Assembly: GCA_014238205.1 (NCBI GenBank)
Contig: JABABM010000001.1
Span: forward strand, 62,001-126,000
Length of the DNA: 64,000 nucleotides
From: Phycisphaerales bacterium
GTDB lineage: Bacteria; Planctomycetota; Phycisphaerae; Phycisphaerales; SM1A02
Direction of reading: 5' to 3'
Shown: positions 35,167 to 44,004 of the stretch, piece after piece
Position numbering within the stretch: the stretch's first letter is position 1
Layout of the letters: each line of letters begins with the position of its first letter
Notes under the pieces: generated by a model
Seen by the model: only the letters and a program-made list of their open reading frames with translations
Database searches by the model: none
Told to the model about the DNA's origin: nothing
Position numbers and translations under genes: made by a program

Positions 35167-36237
35167 ATGCCCGATGATCTCGGTGATCGAACCGAACAGG
35201 CGACCCCGCGGCGGCTTCGACAGGCCAGGGCTGATGGGCAGGTCGCGCGCAGCCATGACCTGGGCGCCGCAATCGCACTCTTGCTTGCGACGTTGGCAAC
35301 CTGGTTCGCAGCGGGCACCATGCTCAGCGAGGGACAGGGACTTCTTGAACGTGCTCTGAACTTCTCCTTGTTCGAGGAAGGACTGGCTCCTGCGGCGATG
35401 TGGGTCTTCATCGATGATGTTCTGATGGCAGCTGCCTGGGTATTCATCCCCCTGATACTTGTCCTTGCACTGGCGTCCATTCTTTCGCAGTTCGTTCAGG
35501 TGGGGTGGCTTTTCACAGTGTCACCATTGAAGCCAAGAGCATCACGCATCAATCCGGTTGATGGCACGAAGCGGCTTCTTGGAAGTGGTGGTGCCGTGCG
35601 TGTCACGCTCGACCTGTTGAAGATCGGTGCCGTCCTGCTGGTGGCGGTACTCACCATGCTCCAGTACGCCTCTGGACTGCTGACCCTTCCATACCTGGAC
35701 CTTCAGACGGGGATGGAACAGGTCGGGATGTGCCTGCTGGACCTGGCCCTTCGCGTCGGCGGCGTTCTTCTCCTGCTTGGTTTCGTGGACCTTGCCTGGC
35801 AACGCTGGAAATACAAGCAGGACCTGAAGATGACCAGGCAGCAGGTCAGGGACGAACTGAGGGATGCCGAGGGCGATCCAGAAATCCGGCGTCGTCGCAG
35901 GCAGCAGGTATTGCAGGATGCCGGCGAAGGACAGGTGGATGCCAGTGCCCGAGTCCGGATTCTCCTGGTGGGGCCAGGACCCGTGGCGGTACTGATCGAG
36001 CATGATCGAGCCGGTTCCTCCAGCCCGATGGTGCTTGCCGGAGCCCGGGGAGATGCTGCCAGGCGGTTGCAGCAGGAGGCGACGGACGCGTCGACCTCCA
36101 TCATTGAAACCGGTTCGCTGGCCAGCGAACTTCATGAACAGGTTGCCAGCGGGAAACGTGTTCCCGAGCACATGTTCCGGGGCGTCGCCGAGGCACTCGC
36201 CGACATGTATCGCGACAACGGGAATGAGACACCATGA
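35167..36237 (+). CDS. flhB: Flagellar export switch protein FlhB without the NPTH motif
   Basis: FlhB controls the switch of export substrates from rod/hook proteins to filament proteins. The product has 356 residues and starts MPDDLGDRTEQATPRRLRQA, the standard FlhB opening (E-x-T-P-x-R-x-x-x-A), after a GGAG ribosome site. Four membrane helices follow, and the cytoplasmic linker KMTRQQVRDELRDAEGDPEI matches the family. In normal FlhB the linker leads to NPTH, where the chain cleaves itself. Here the equivalent position (269-272) reads GPGP within RILLVGPGPVAVLIE, while both flanks and the C-terminal GKRVPEHMFRGVAEALADMY align well. The motif loss therefore appears real and not a frameshift. 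The stop overlaps flhA. Confidence 0.94.
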   Translation: MPDDLGDRTEQATPRRLRQARADGQVARSHDLGAAIALLLATLATWFAAGTMLSEGQGLLERALNFSLFEEGLAPAAMWVFIDDVLMAAAWVFIPLILVLALASILSQFVQVGWLFTVSPLKPRASRINPVDGTKRLLGSGGAVRVTLDLLKIGAVLLVAVLTMLQYASGLLTLPYLDLQTGMEQVGMCLLDLALRVGGVLLLLGFVDLAWQRWKYKQDLKMTRQQVRDELRDAEGDPEIRRRRRQQVLQDAGEGQVDASARVRILLVGPGPVAVLIEHDRAGSSSPMVLAGARGDAARRLQQEATDASTSIIETGSLASELHEQVASGKRVPEHMFRGVAEALADMYRDNGNETP

Positions 36238-38384
36238 CGCGTATTCCCGTCTCCAATCCGATCCTCGATCTGGGTGTCCGCCTGAGTCGGTGGAAGCATC
36301 TACTCGTTCCGGTGGCGATCCTCTTTCTCCTTGCAGTGCTGGTTGTCCCACTTCCACCCGTGCTGCTGGACATGCTCATTGCCGTCAACATTTCGCTTGC
36401 AGCAGTCATCCTGTTGACGACCATCTACATGGAGCGGCCACTGGAGTTCAGCGTCTTCCCCGCGTTGCTCCTGGGGGCCACCCTGTTCCGCCTGGTCCTG
36501 AACGTTGCTTCGACGCGATTGATTCTCGATGCCGATGCTCCAAGCCCGGAGGGGGCGATGGATGTTGCCGGCAACGTGATCGAAGCGTTCGGCACCTTCG
36601 TTGCAGGTTCCTCCGTGATCGTCGGCCTGGTCATCTTCCTGATTCTCGTGATCGTGCAGTTCGTGGTGATCACGAAGGGAGCGACTCGCATGAGCGAGGT
36701 TGCGGCACGATTCACGCTGGATGCCATGCCCGGGAAGCAGATGGCCATCGATGCGGATCTCTCCGCGGGTCTTGTCGACGAAGACACTGCGAGAGAGCGA
36801 CGCCAGGATGTCACACGCGAAGCGGATTTCTACGGGGCGATGGATGGAGCGAGCAAGTTCGTACGTGGTGATGCCATTGCGGCGTTGATCATCACCGGCG
36901 TGAACATCATCGGCGGGATCGCCATCGGGATGTTCGTCAAGGGATGGGCCTTTGGGGATACGGTCTCGGTCTTCACGAAGCTGACCATCGGGGATGGACT
37001 CGCCTCCCAGGTTCCAGCGTTCATCATCGCGATTGCAGCAGGTCTCATCGTTGCTCGCGCAGGCGAGAAGCAGACCATCGGCGACGAGATTCCACGGCAG
37101 CTTGTTTCCCAGCCCATCGCCCTGCTCCTGGTTTCAGTCTTCCTCGTGGGCCTGGCGTTCACGCCACTGCCAACGCTGCCACTTCTCGGGGCAGGCATCG
37201 GTCTTGCAGTCATCGGGTTCGGCGTGCATTCCTACAGGCAGCATGAGGAAGCCGTGCAGGAGTCGGTTGCACGGGAGGAATCCATTGCAGCTCAGCAGCA
37301 CGCTGCACCAGTTGAATCACTCCTTTCGATGGATGCATTGGAAATCGAGATTGGATTCGGCCTCCTGCAGATCGTCGATGCTGAGCGTGGGGGAGATCTT
37401 CTCGATCGCATCGACCTGTTGCGTCGCCAGCTTGCGATTGAACTGGGGATCATCGTTCCACCTGTCAGAATCCGCGACAACATGGAGTTGGACTCGGATT
37501 CGTACAGCGTGAAACTCCGTGGAGCAACCATGGCAGTGGGAACGATCTATCCCGGCCTGTTGATGGCGATGGATACGACCGGGATCGCCGAGCCGATCGA
37601 CGGTGTTGCCGGCAAGGAACCTGCATTCGACCTGGAGGTCACCTGGGTCGAACCGGAACAGGTTGGACAGGCGGAACAGGCCGGCTACACGGTCATCGAT
37701 GCTCCCAGTGTCCTGGCAACGCACCTGTCCGAACTCATCCGTCATCACGCAGCCGATCTTCTGAGCAGGGAGGATGTGGGTCGCCTGCTCGAACAGCTTC
37801 GACTGACATCACCGAAACTCGTTGATGAAACAGTGCCATCCGTCGTGAAGCCGGGCGAACTTCAGAAGGTGATGCAGCTCCTGCTGAGAGAAGGCGTTCC
37901 CATCCGTGATCTGGAAACGGTCCTGGAGACGGTTGCCGATGGGGCCGCCGGTACTGCTGACCCGGTGATCCTTGCCGAGCATGTTCGTCATGCCCTGCGA
38001 CGCACGATTTCAAGGCAGTACGCGGAAACGGATTCACATGGAGTGATGCGGTTGGCGTGCATTACGCTGGATCCAGATTCCGAGGACCTGCTCGAGGGGT
38101 ACATCGACCGCACTCCGACATCGACGAGGCTCACCATGCCACCTTCCCTCGCGGCACACTTCGCACGATGTGCTTCAAGGATGGCGGAGCCCTTGACCCG
38201 GGCCGGGCATCGAATCGTCATCCTGGCATCCCCGGGCGTTCGCCCACAGGCATGGGAGGTTCTTGAATCTCACATGCCCGGGGTCGTAGTGCTTGCATAC
38301 AACGAGATTGATCGAGGAATAGAGATCGAGTCGATCGGCCTGCTCCACGTGGACCACGCTGGTTCGAGTGCCGGAGCCGCATGA
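36234..38384 (+). CDS. flhA: Flagellar export protein FlhA
   Basis: FlhA forms the nonameric export platform that binds chaperone-substrate complexes. This 716-residue protein has the expected N-terminal membrane half, with LLDMLIAVNISLAAVILLTT, GATLFRLVLNVASTRLIL and the FHIPEP-type region FVVITKGATRMSEVAARFTL with DAMPGKQMAIDADLSAGL. The C-terminal cytoplasmic domain begins at about residue 360 and includes IDLLRRQLAIELGIIVPPVR. Length is close to other FlhAs. The start overlaps the flhB stop by 4 bases, and the end lies just before the flhF start. Confidence 0.98.
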   Translation: MTRIPVSNPILDLGVRLSRWKHLLVPVAILFLLAVLVVPLPPVLLDMLIAVNISLAAVILLTTIYMERPLEFSVFPALLLGATLFRLVLNVASTRLILDADAPSPEGAMDVAGNVIEAFGTFVAGSSVIVGLVIFLILVIVQFVVITKGATRMSEVAARFTLDAMPGKQMAIDADLSAGLVDEDTARERRQDVTREADFYGAMDGASKFVRGDAIAALIITGVNIIGGIAIGMFVKGWAFGDTVSVFTKLTIGDGLASQVPAFIIAIAAGLIVARAGEKQTIGDEIPRQLVSQPIALLLVSVFLVGLAFTPLPTLPLLGAGIGLAVIGFGVHSYRQHEEAVQESVAREESIAAQQHAAPVESLLSMDALEIEIGFGLLQIVDAERGGDLLDRIDLLRRQLAIELGIIVPPVRIRDNMELDSDSYSVKLRGATMAVGTIYPGLLMAMDTTGIAEPIDGVAGKEPAFDLEVTWVEPEQVGQAEQAGYTVIDAPSVLATHLSELIRHHAADLLSREDVGRLLEQLRLTSPKLVDETVPSVVKPGELQKVMQLLLREGVPIRDLETVLETVADGAAGTADPVILAEHVRHALRRTISRQYAETDSHGVMRLACITLDPDSEDLLEGYIDRTPTSTRLTMPPSLAAHFARCASRMAEPLTRAGHRIVILASPGVRPQAWEVLESHMPGVVVLAYNEIDRGIEIESIGLLHVDHAGSSAGAA

Positions 38385-38406
38385 CATCATGCAAGGAGCA
38401 TCAATC

Positions 38407-39543
38407 GTGAAGCCCAGAACCTATCTTGCAGACTCGATGGAGCAGGCGGTGTCAGCCGTTCGTCGTGATCTGGGTTCAGATGCAGTCATCCTCGCCTCCC
38501 GGATCGTGCGGCGAAGAGGCCTTCTTGGTTTCATGGCCCGCCGAGTCGTGGAGTTGCGAGTCGCAACAGCCGACGAGATCCGCGTTGCGAGATCAGGCGC
38601 GGGGCCTGTTGCAGCAGCCGTGGAGGAGCCCGGTTCCACGGAGCCTGCATCGGAGGTCTTCAGGGAACTTGGTGTCATCCGCACGATGGTCGAACGTGTG
38701 CTTGACGGGCAGGACGTCGAGGCGACTTCTCCGAAGGTGCCCTCGGAACTGGTCGACATGTACACCGACTTGATCAGCCAGGAAGTCTCCGAGGAACTGG
38801 CTCACGAGGTCGTCGATGCCGTGACCTCTTCCCTGTCAGCGGAGGAGTTGACGAATCCAGAGACGGTACGAAGAACGCTGGTAGAACAGCTTGCCGGGTT
38901 CATTCCCGTCTCGACGGGATCACTGCTCTCAAGTTCACCGGACGGGCGGCCATTGACACTTGCGCTGGTCGGGCCCACGGGCGTGGGGAAGACGACGACC
39001 GTCGCCAAGATCGCCGCCGCCTACAGGATCCGCCAGAACCGGAAAGTCGGCCTCGTAACGCTCGACACCTATCGAATCGCGGCGATCGATCAGCTTCGTA
39101 CCTACGCGGAGATCATCGGTGTCCCGATGGCGGTGGCACGTTGCGCTTCGGAATTGACGAGGGCACTTGAGGACATGGCTGATCTTGATGTCATCCTGAT
39201 TGACACGGCCGGTCGCAGCCAGAAGGACTCGGCGAGGATCACCGAGTTGAAGGCTCTCCTCGAGGTTGCACGACCACATGAGACGCACCTTGTCCTGGCG
39301 GGGACGGCATCCCGGTCGGTACTTCTCCAGGAAGCTGCCGAGTTCTCCAGGGTGGGGATCGACCATGTCGTCCTGACGAAACTTGATGAGGCGGTCAGCT
39401 TCGGAATGCTCGTTGAAGTCGTGCACCGGATCGGTACTCGCTTGAGTTTCCTGACAACCGGGCAGGAAGTACCGGATCACATCGAGACGGCACGCTCGGA
39501 TCGTCTTGCCGCGATGGTCATCGGGGAGGGCATGCCGTCATGA
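38407..39543 (+). CDS. flhF: Flagellar SRP-like GTPase FlhF
   Basis: FlhF is an SRP-family GTPase that positions flagella, usually at the pole. The GTG at 38407, preceded by AAGGAG, gives the canonical N-terminus (KPRTYLADSMEQAVSAVRRD); longer starts from 38368 overlap flhA. The product is 378 residues. The G domain carries GPTGVGKTTTVAKIAAAYRI, VGLVTLDTYRIAAIDQLRTY, LIDTAGRSQKD and TKLDEAVSFGM. The N-terminal B domain is variable, as usual. The stop overlaps the flhG start (ATGA), matching the common flhF-flhG pairing in which FlhG limits FlhF activity and flagellar number. Confidence 0.96.
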   Translation: MKPRTYLADSMEQAVSAVRRDLGSDAVILASRIVRRRGLLGFMARRVVELRVATADEIRVARSGAGPVAAAVEEPGSTEPASEVFRELGVIRTMVERVLDGQDVEATSPKVPSELVDMYTDLISQEVSEELAHEVVDAVTSSLSAEELTNPETVRRTLVEQLAGFIPVSTGSLLSSSPDGRPLTLALVGPTGVGKTTTVAKIAAAYRIRQNRKVGLVTLDTYRIAAIDQLRTYAEIIGVPMAVARCASELTRALEDMADLDVILIDTAGRSQKDSARITELKALLEVARPHETHLVLAGTASRSVLLQEAAEFSRVGIDHVVLTKLDEAVSFGMLVEVVHRIGTRLSFLTTGQEVPDHIETARSDRLAAMVIGEGMPS

Positions 39544-40499
39544 AGGACCAGGCCACATCGCTTCGCCATCTCGTTGAATCATCATCCAGACCCAGTCGGG
39601 CTTTCCGCCCCCCGATCATGGAACTGCTCGGCGAGGAACCGGAACCTGGGCCCGTGGTGCAACGGAGTGCCAAGGCGATTGCCATCACGTCTGGAAAGGG
39701 CGGTGTCGGCAAGAGCAATCTCGCGGTGAACCTTGCCATTGCCATGGCGCAGTCCGGGCGGCGGGTCGTCCTGCTGGATGCGGACCTTGGCCTGGCGAAT
39801 GCGGATGTACTGTGCCGGATCACTCCGAACCGGACCATTGAACACGTGCTGTCGGGACAGTCATCGCTCAGGGAGATCATGGTGCCCGGGCCGGGAGGGT
39901 TCATGCTGGTGCCGGGAGCATCGGGTGTCTCGGGTATTGCCGACATGGATCGTCCGAGTCGCAGGCACCTGATTCGCGAACTGGTGGCACTCGAGGAAAC
40001 CTCCGACGTGATTCTCATCGATACAGGTGCCGGCATCGGCAGCAGTGTTGTCGGATTTGCAGTGGCCTCCGACCGTGTCCTGGTGTCCTGTACACCGGAA
40101 CCGACAGCCATCACGGATGCATACGGGATGATCAAGTCACTCTCTTCCGCTGACCGCGGGGTGCAGTTGAATCTCGTCGTGAACATGGCCGAGGACGATC
40201 GCGAGGGGGTCGAGGTTCACGACAGGATCAACCGTGCAAGCAGAACATTCCTCGACAGGAACGTGGAACTCCTTGGGGTGATACCGCGTGACCAACTTGT
40301 CCTTGCCGCGGTTCGAAACCAGTTGCCATTCATCATCGGGACCCCGAATTGTCCTGCTTCACGAGCAGTGCGAAGATTGGCGGTGCAACTTCTCGGAGAA
40401 CCCCACGGCCGTGAGGAACAGGGCCATGAACGCGGTTTTTTTGATCGTTTTACACGTTGGCTGGGCTTTTCTGACGAAGTTGAGCGAGCCGGACGATGA
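39540..40499 (+). CDS. flhG: MinD-like ATPase FlhG/FleN
   Basis: FlhG is a MinD/ParA-type ATPase that restrains flagellar number with FlhF. The 319-residue product has the deviant Walker A SGKGGVGKSNLAVNLA, the switch region LLDADLGLANADVLCRI, and the typical VILIDTGAGIGSSVVGFAVA stretch followed by SCTPEPTAITDAYGMIK. An N-terminal segment of about 45 residues precedes the ATPase; in other FlhG proteins this carries a DQAxxLR motif that stimulates FlhF, and here DQATSLRHLVE at 3-13 fits. No sequence-specific DNA-binding domain is evident. It starts within the flhF stop. Confidence 0.95.
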   Translation: MKDQATSLRHLVESSSRPSRAFRPPIMELLGEEPEPGPVVQRSAKAIAITSGKGGVGKSNLAVNLAIAMAQSGRRVVLLDADLGLANADVLCRITPNRTIEHVLSGQSSLREIMVPGPGGFMLVPGASGVSGIADMDRPSRRHLIRELVALEETSDVILIDTGAGIGSSVVGFAVASDRVLVSCTPEPTAITDAYGMIKSLSSADRGVQLNLVVNMAEDDREGVEVHDRINRASRTFLDRNVELLGVIPRDQLVLAAVRNQLPFIIGTPNCPASRAVRRLAVQLLGEPHGREEQGHERGFFDRFTRWLGFSDEVERAGR

Positions 40500-40785
40500 C
40501 TGGATTATCCGACAGGAGCGGAGAATGAACAGCAAGCGACAGGTTGAGAAAGTGACCCAAGGAATTTCATCTTCAGTATTGACAGGTACTTCCGACGCAG
40601 GGAGCGATGCGTCGGCTCGCCTGGATTCCAGTGGGTTGAGTTTGAATTCACGCGAACGAGCAGAATTCAGGTTCGTGTGGTAGAGTTCTTGAGGTTGAAT
40701 CGCACTCGAACGGATTCGAGCGACGACCACAATTGAACGCATGATGTGTTCAATACACGCGGCTGGATGGTCAAGGAGCAGACCG
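40500..40785. other. Hairpin-rich spacer between flhG and the flagellar sigma gene
   Basis: I see no gene in this 286-base stretch. It holds a perfect 8-bp inverted repeat (40592-40599 with 40608-40615), an imperfect 9-bp repeat (40649-40657 with 40671-40679), and a perfect 6-bp repeat near 40702-40717. It may contain a promoter for the sigma gene, for example around TAGAGT near 40681, but no convincing -35 is present. Confidence 0.45.
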
Positions 40786-41673
40786 ATGCCGAAGACGCAG
40801 ACGCAGAAAGAGCCCACACGGACGAGGGCTGGAAGTTCGGGACGCACGTCAAAACGTGCCCCGAAGCGTGCACCCAGGAAAAAGAAATCAATCACGGTCA
40901 CCGTCGAGTTGCTCGCGGAGATGGAGATTGGCGAGGTATGGGTCCTGTACCAGGTACAGGCCTCCGAGATGATCCGGAATCATCTCATTGAGAACTACCT
41001 GCACCTCGTGCGATACACCGCTGAGCGGATGCACACCCGCCTGCCCTCGGAAGTTGATGTGGAGGACCTGATGTCTTCCGGCCTCTTCGGGCTCATGGAT
41101 GCCATCGATGCATTCGACCTTGAGCGGGGTGTCAAGTTCGAGACCTACTGCACGCAGCGGATCAGGGGTGCCATCTTCGATGAACTCCGTGCCATGGACT
41201 GGGTGCCTCGCCTCGTACGTTCCCGTACGGCGAAGGTCGAAAGGGCCCGCCGGTCGCTGGAAATGGCAAGTGGTCGCCGAGCGACCGAGAATGAAATCTG
41301 TTCCAAGCTCGAGGTCGACAAGAACGAGTTTGGAAAACTGTCTCGAGACTCGAAACCGGTCGGAACCGTTTCACTGAACCGCAAGTGGTTCGAGACGGAT
41401 TCCAGCAAGGATGTCCGCGAGATCGATGTCGTCAAGGACACGCGGCAGGAGAACCCGGTTCAGAAACTGCAGCGTGACGATCTGAAGCTGCTCCTGACCA
41501 AGGGACTCTCCCGTGCCGAGCGACTCATCATCATCCTCTACTACTACGAGGAGATGACGATGAAGGAGATCGGTGTCACGCTCGACCTGTCCGAATCGCG
41601 TGTCAGCCAGATGCACTCTTCGATCCTCGCGAGGCTCAAGGCGCAGATGCAGCACAGGACGAAGGAGTTCTGA
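40786..41673 (+). CDS. fliA: RNA polymerase sigma-28 factor, FliA/WhiG type
   Basis: This sigma factor directs late flagellar gene transcription. The ATG at 40786 follows AAGGAG and gives 295 residues; the frame extends upstream to 40741 without a better start. A basic Lys/Arg-rich N-terminal extension (about 40 residues) precedes region 2. Region 2 is visible as NYLHLVRYTAERMHTRLPSE, then VDVEDLMSSGLFGLMDAIDA and VKFETYCTQRIRGAIFDELR with AMDWVPRLVR. Regions 3 and 4 follow, ending with MTMKEIGVTLDLSESRVSQM, the helix-turn-helix that reads the -35. An anti-sigma FlgM gene is not seen in the window. Its place after flhG is the common arrangement. Confidence 0.94.
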   Translation: MPKTQTQKEPTRTRAGSSGRTSKRAPKRAPRKKKSITVTVELLAEMEIGEVWVLYQVQASEMIRNHLIENYLHLVRYTAERMHTRLPSEVDVEDLMSSGLFGLMDAIDAFDLERGVKFETYCTQRIRGAIFDELRAMDWVPRLVRSRTAKVERARRSLEMASGRRATENEICSKLEVDKNEFGKLSRDSKPVGTVSLNRKWFETDSSKDVREIDVVKDTRQENPVQKLQRDDLKLLLTKGLSRAERLIIILYYYEEMTMKEIGVTLDLSESRVSQMHSSILARLKAQMQHRTKEF

Positions 41674-41696
41674 GAACACCATTGTTCGAACACCCG

Positions 41697-41724
41697 GCGG
41701 GCGTGCGATTCTTCGCACGCCTGC
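41697..41724. terminator. Bidirectional terminator hairpin
   Basis: A stem of about 12 bp (perfect 9-bp core 41700-41708 with 41713-41721, extended by three pairs including one G-T) has a 4-nt TTCT loop. It lies between the convergent sigma gene and the CoA-transferase gene and can terminate both. Confidence 0.75.
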
Positions 41725-41744
41725 TGTCATTCAATCCCGGACAC

Positions 41745-42407
41745 TCAGGCCGGCATGGTCTCGACGGACTCGGCGACCTCGATCCGGGCCGTGGTCTTCT
41801 CGAGGACTTCATCAACGGTCATGCCGGGGGCGAGCTCGGTCAGGACGAACCGTCGTTGCCCTGGATCCATGACCAGGACGCACAGGTCGGTGATGATCAT
41901 GTCGATGCAGGCAAGCCCGGTCAACGGGAGGGTGCATTCCGGGATCAGCTTGGGTGCCCCCTTCTTGCTGACGTGGTCCATCATCACGATGACCTTCTTC
42001 ACGCCGGCGACCAGGTCCATTGCACCGCCCATGCCCTTGACCATCTTGCCGGGGATCATCCAGTTGGCGATGTCTCCTGCCTCCGAGACCTCCATGGCCC
42101 CGAGGATCGCAAGGTCGATGTGTCCTCCCCGGATCATGGCGAAGGAATCAGCCGAGGAGAAGAAACTGGCCCCCGGCTCGGCTGTCACCGTCTGCTTGCC
42201 CGCATTGATCAGGTCGGCGTCGACGGCATCTTCGGTCGGGAAGGGGCCCATGCCCAGGAGGCCGTTCTCGGATTGCAGCTGCACATGGATGTCCCCAGGC
42301 ACGAAGTTGGCCACGAGGGTCGGCATGCCGATGCCGAGGTTCACGTTGAACCCGTCTTCCAGTTCACAGGCTGCTCGCCGGGCGATTCCATTTCGATCAA
42401 GGGGCAT
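41745..42407 (-). CDS. scoB: 3-oxoacid CoA-transferase subunit B
   Basis: The product transfers CoA from succinyl-CoA (or acetyl-CoA) to acetoacetate-type acids; the active enzyme needs subunit A. From the ATG at 42407 it is 220 residues, starting [20 protein letters not shown]. The frame upstream to 42494 crosses the start region of the divergent dehydrogenase and is unlikely. Subunit B signatures are [16 protein letters not shown] and the catalytic Glu in [13 protein letters not shown]. Further matches are [20 protein letters not shown] and [17 protein letters not shown]. No subunit A gene is adjacent or elsewhere in the window. It diverges from the ALDH gene with only 48 bases between starts. 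Confidence 0.93.
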   Translation of the reverse strand: MPLDRNGIARRAACELEDGFNVNLGIGMPTLVANFVPGDIHVQLQSENGLLGMGPFPTEDAVDADLINAGKQTVTAEPGASFFSSADSFAMIRGGHIDLAILGAMEVSEAGDIANWMIPGKMVKGMGGAMDLVAGVKKVIVMMDHVSKKGAPKLIPECTLPLTGLACIDMIITDLCVLVMDPGQRRFVLTELAPGMTVDEVLEKTTARIEVAESVETMPA

Positions 42408-42455
42408 GCCCACAGTGTAGGAAATCCTGCAGGACCGTCCTGCTAGACTGTCGGG

Positions 42456-44000
42456 ATGTCGACAACCGCATCTCTTTCCGCACTCTGGCAGCATCCTCTG
42501 GTGACCGATCCGGGAACCGCTGGTGATGACTGCGTCGTATCAACCAGCCCGGCCACCGGCGAGGCAATCGCCGCGGTCCGCCTCCAGTCCAGGAGCGACT
42601 ACGAGGATGCCGTCACGAGGGCCCAGGCCGCGCAGCGTCATTGGCGCATGCTCCCCGCGCCCAAGCGTGGCGAGATCGTCCGTCGCATCGGCAATGCCTT
42701 CAGGGAGAAGGAGCAGGAACTTGGTGCCCTGGTCACACTCGAGATGGGCAAGATCCATCCCGAGGGCGTCGGCGAGGTCATCGAGTGCATCGACATCGCC
42801 GACTTCGCCGTCGGTCTCTCGCGACAGCTCTACGGGCTGACCATCCATTCCGAGCGACCACTGCACCGGATGTACGAGCAGTGGCATCCGCTGGGCACCA
42901 TCGGGATCATCACGGCCTTCAACTTCCCCGTGGCCGTCTGGGCATGGAATGCCATGCTTGCAGCGGTCTGCGGTGACGCCATGATCTGGAAGCCCAGCCT
43001 CGTCACCCCGTTGTGCGCCATCGCCATGACGAATGTCACGCACGAGGTGATGCGAAATCAGGACATCTTCCAGCCCGAGGGCTGTGATCCCTGCGATCTC
43101 TTCGGCCTGGTCATCGGTTCCGACGAGGAAGTCGGCGAGACGATGATCGCCGACCGACGCCTGCCGTTGATCAGCGCGACCGGTTCCTGCCGGATGGGCA
43201 GGCACGTGGGCACGCAGGTGGCCAAGCGTCTTGGCCGGTGCCTGCTTGAACTGGGTGGCAACAACGCGATCATCATCACCGAGACGGCGGACCTGGACCT
43301 GGTCATCCGTGGCACGCTCTTTGGAGCAGTCGGCACGGCCGGGCAGCGTTGCACGAGCACGCGTCGTCTCTTCTGTCACACCTCGGTCGTCGATGCGGTG
43401 GCTGACGGACTGGCCAAGTCCTATGGGCAGGTCACCATCGGCGACCCGATGGATGCTTCGACGCTTGTTGGCCCGCTCATCGGGCAGCATGCGGTCGATG
43501 CGATGCGGGCGGCCATCGAGGCCGCCGTCGAGCAGGGTTGCACAGTCATCGCAGGAGGAGTCGAGGGCATTGATGCCTTCGCCGACTCGCCTGGTCATTA
43601 CGTGACGCCGACGATCGTCCGTGTGCCGCGAGGTGGCGACCCGGCGATCGCCAGGGATGAAACTTTCGCTCCGTTGCTCTACATCTACGAGTACGAGGAC
43701 ATCGATGAGGCCATCGCGATGCAGAACAGCGTCGACCAGGGACTCTCCAGCGCCATCTTCACCGACTCGGTGCGAAGCGCGGAGCGGTTCCTCTCGCATG
43801 CCGGTTCCGACTGCGGCATCGCCAATGTCAACATCGGCACCAGTGGTGCCGAGATCGGCGGGGCCTTCGGTGGCGAGAAGGACACGGGCGGCGGGCGTGA
43901 GTCGGGTTCCGATTCCTGGAAGGCCTACATGCGTCGGCAGACGTGCACCATCAACTGGGGCGAGGACCTGCCGCTGGCCCAGGGCATCGAGTTCGGTTGA
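42456..44000 (+). CDS. Aldehyde dehydrogenase, ALDH7-like (alpha-aminoadipic semialdehyde type)
   Basis: This 514-residue NAD(P)-dependent dehydrogenase oxidises an aldehyde to an acid. The ALDH catalytic cysteine is Cys299 in [12 protein letters not shown] and the general base is Glu265 in LELGGNNA, the standard 34-residue spacing. The matches [40 protein letters not shown] and [20 protein letters not shown] resemble the ALDH7/antiquitin branch, which acts on alpha-aminoadipic semialdehyde in lysine breakdown. Substrate is inferred from this resemblance. It diverges from scoB, whose family acts in ketone-body or branched-chain acid use, and is followed by a Nudix gene 4 bases after its stop. 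Confidence 0.93.
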   Translation: MSTTASLSALWQHPLVTDPGTAGDDCVVSTSPATGEAIAAVRLQSRSDYEDAVTRAQAAQRHWRMLPAPKRGEIVRRIGNAFREKEQELGALVTLEMGKIHPEGVGEVIECIDIADFAVGLSRQLYGLTIHSERPLHRMYEQWHPLGTIGIITAFNFPVAVWAWNAMLAAVCGDAMIWKPSLVTPLCAIAMTNVTHEVMRNQDIFQPEGCDPCDLFGLVIGSDEEVGETMIADRRLPLISATGSCRMGRHVGTQVAKRLGRCLLELGGNNAIIITETADLDLVIRGTLFGAVGTAGQRCTSTRRLFCHTSVVDAVADGLAKSYGQVTIGDPMDASTLVGPLIGQHAVDAMRAAIEAAVEQGCTVIAGGVEGIDAFADSPGHYVTPTIVRVPRGGDPAIARDETFAPLLYIYEYEDIDEAIAMQNSVDQGLSSAIFTDSVRSAERFLSHAGSDCGIANVNIGTSGAEIGGAFGGEKDTGGGRESGSDSWKAYMRRQTCTINWGEDLPLAQGIEFG

Positions 44001-44004
44001 TCCC

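Noticed and set aside
35167-36237. Frameshift as the cause of the missing NPTH in FlhB
   Set aside because: The sequence before and after the site aligns with FlhB in the same frame, so a paired frame error is improbable.
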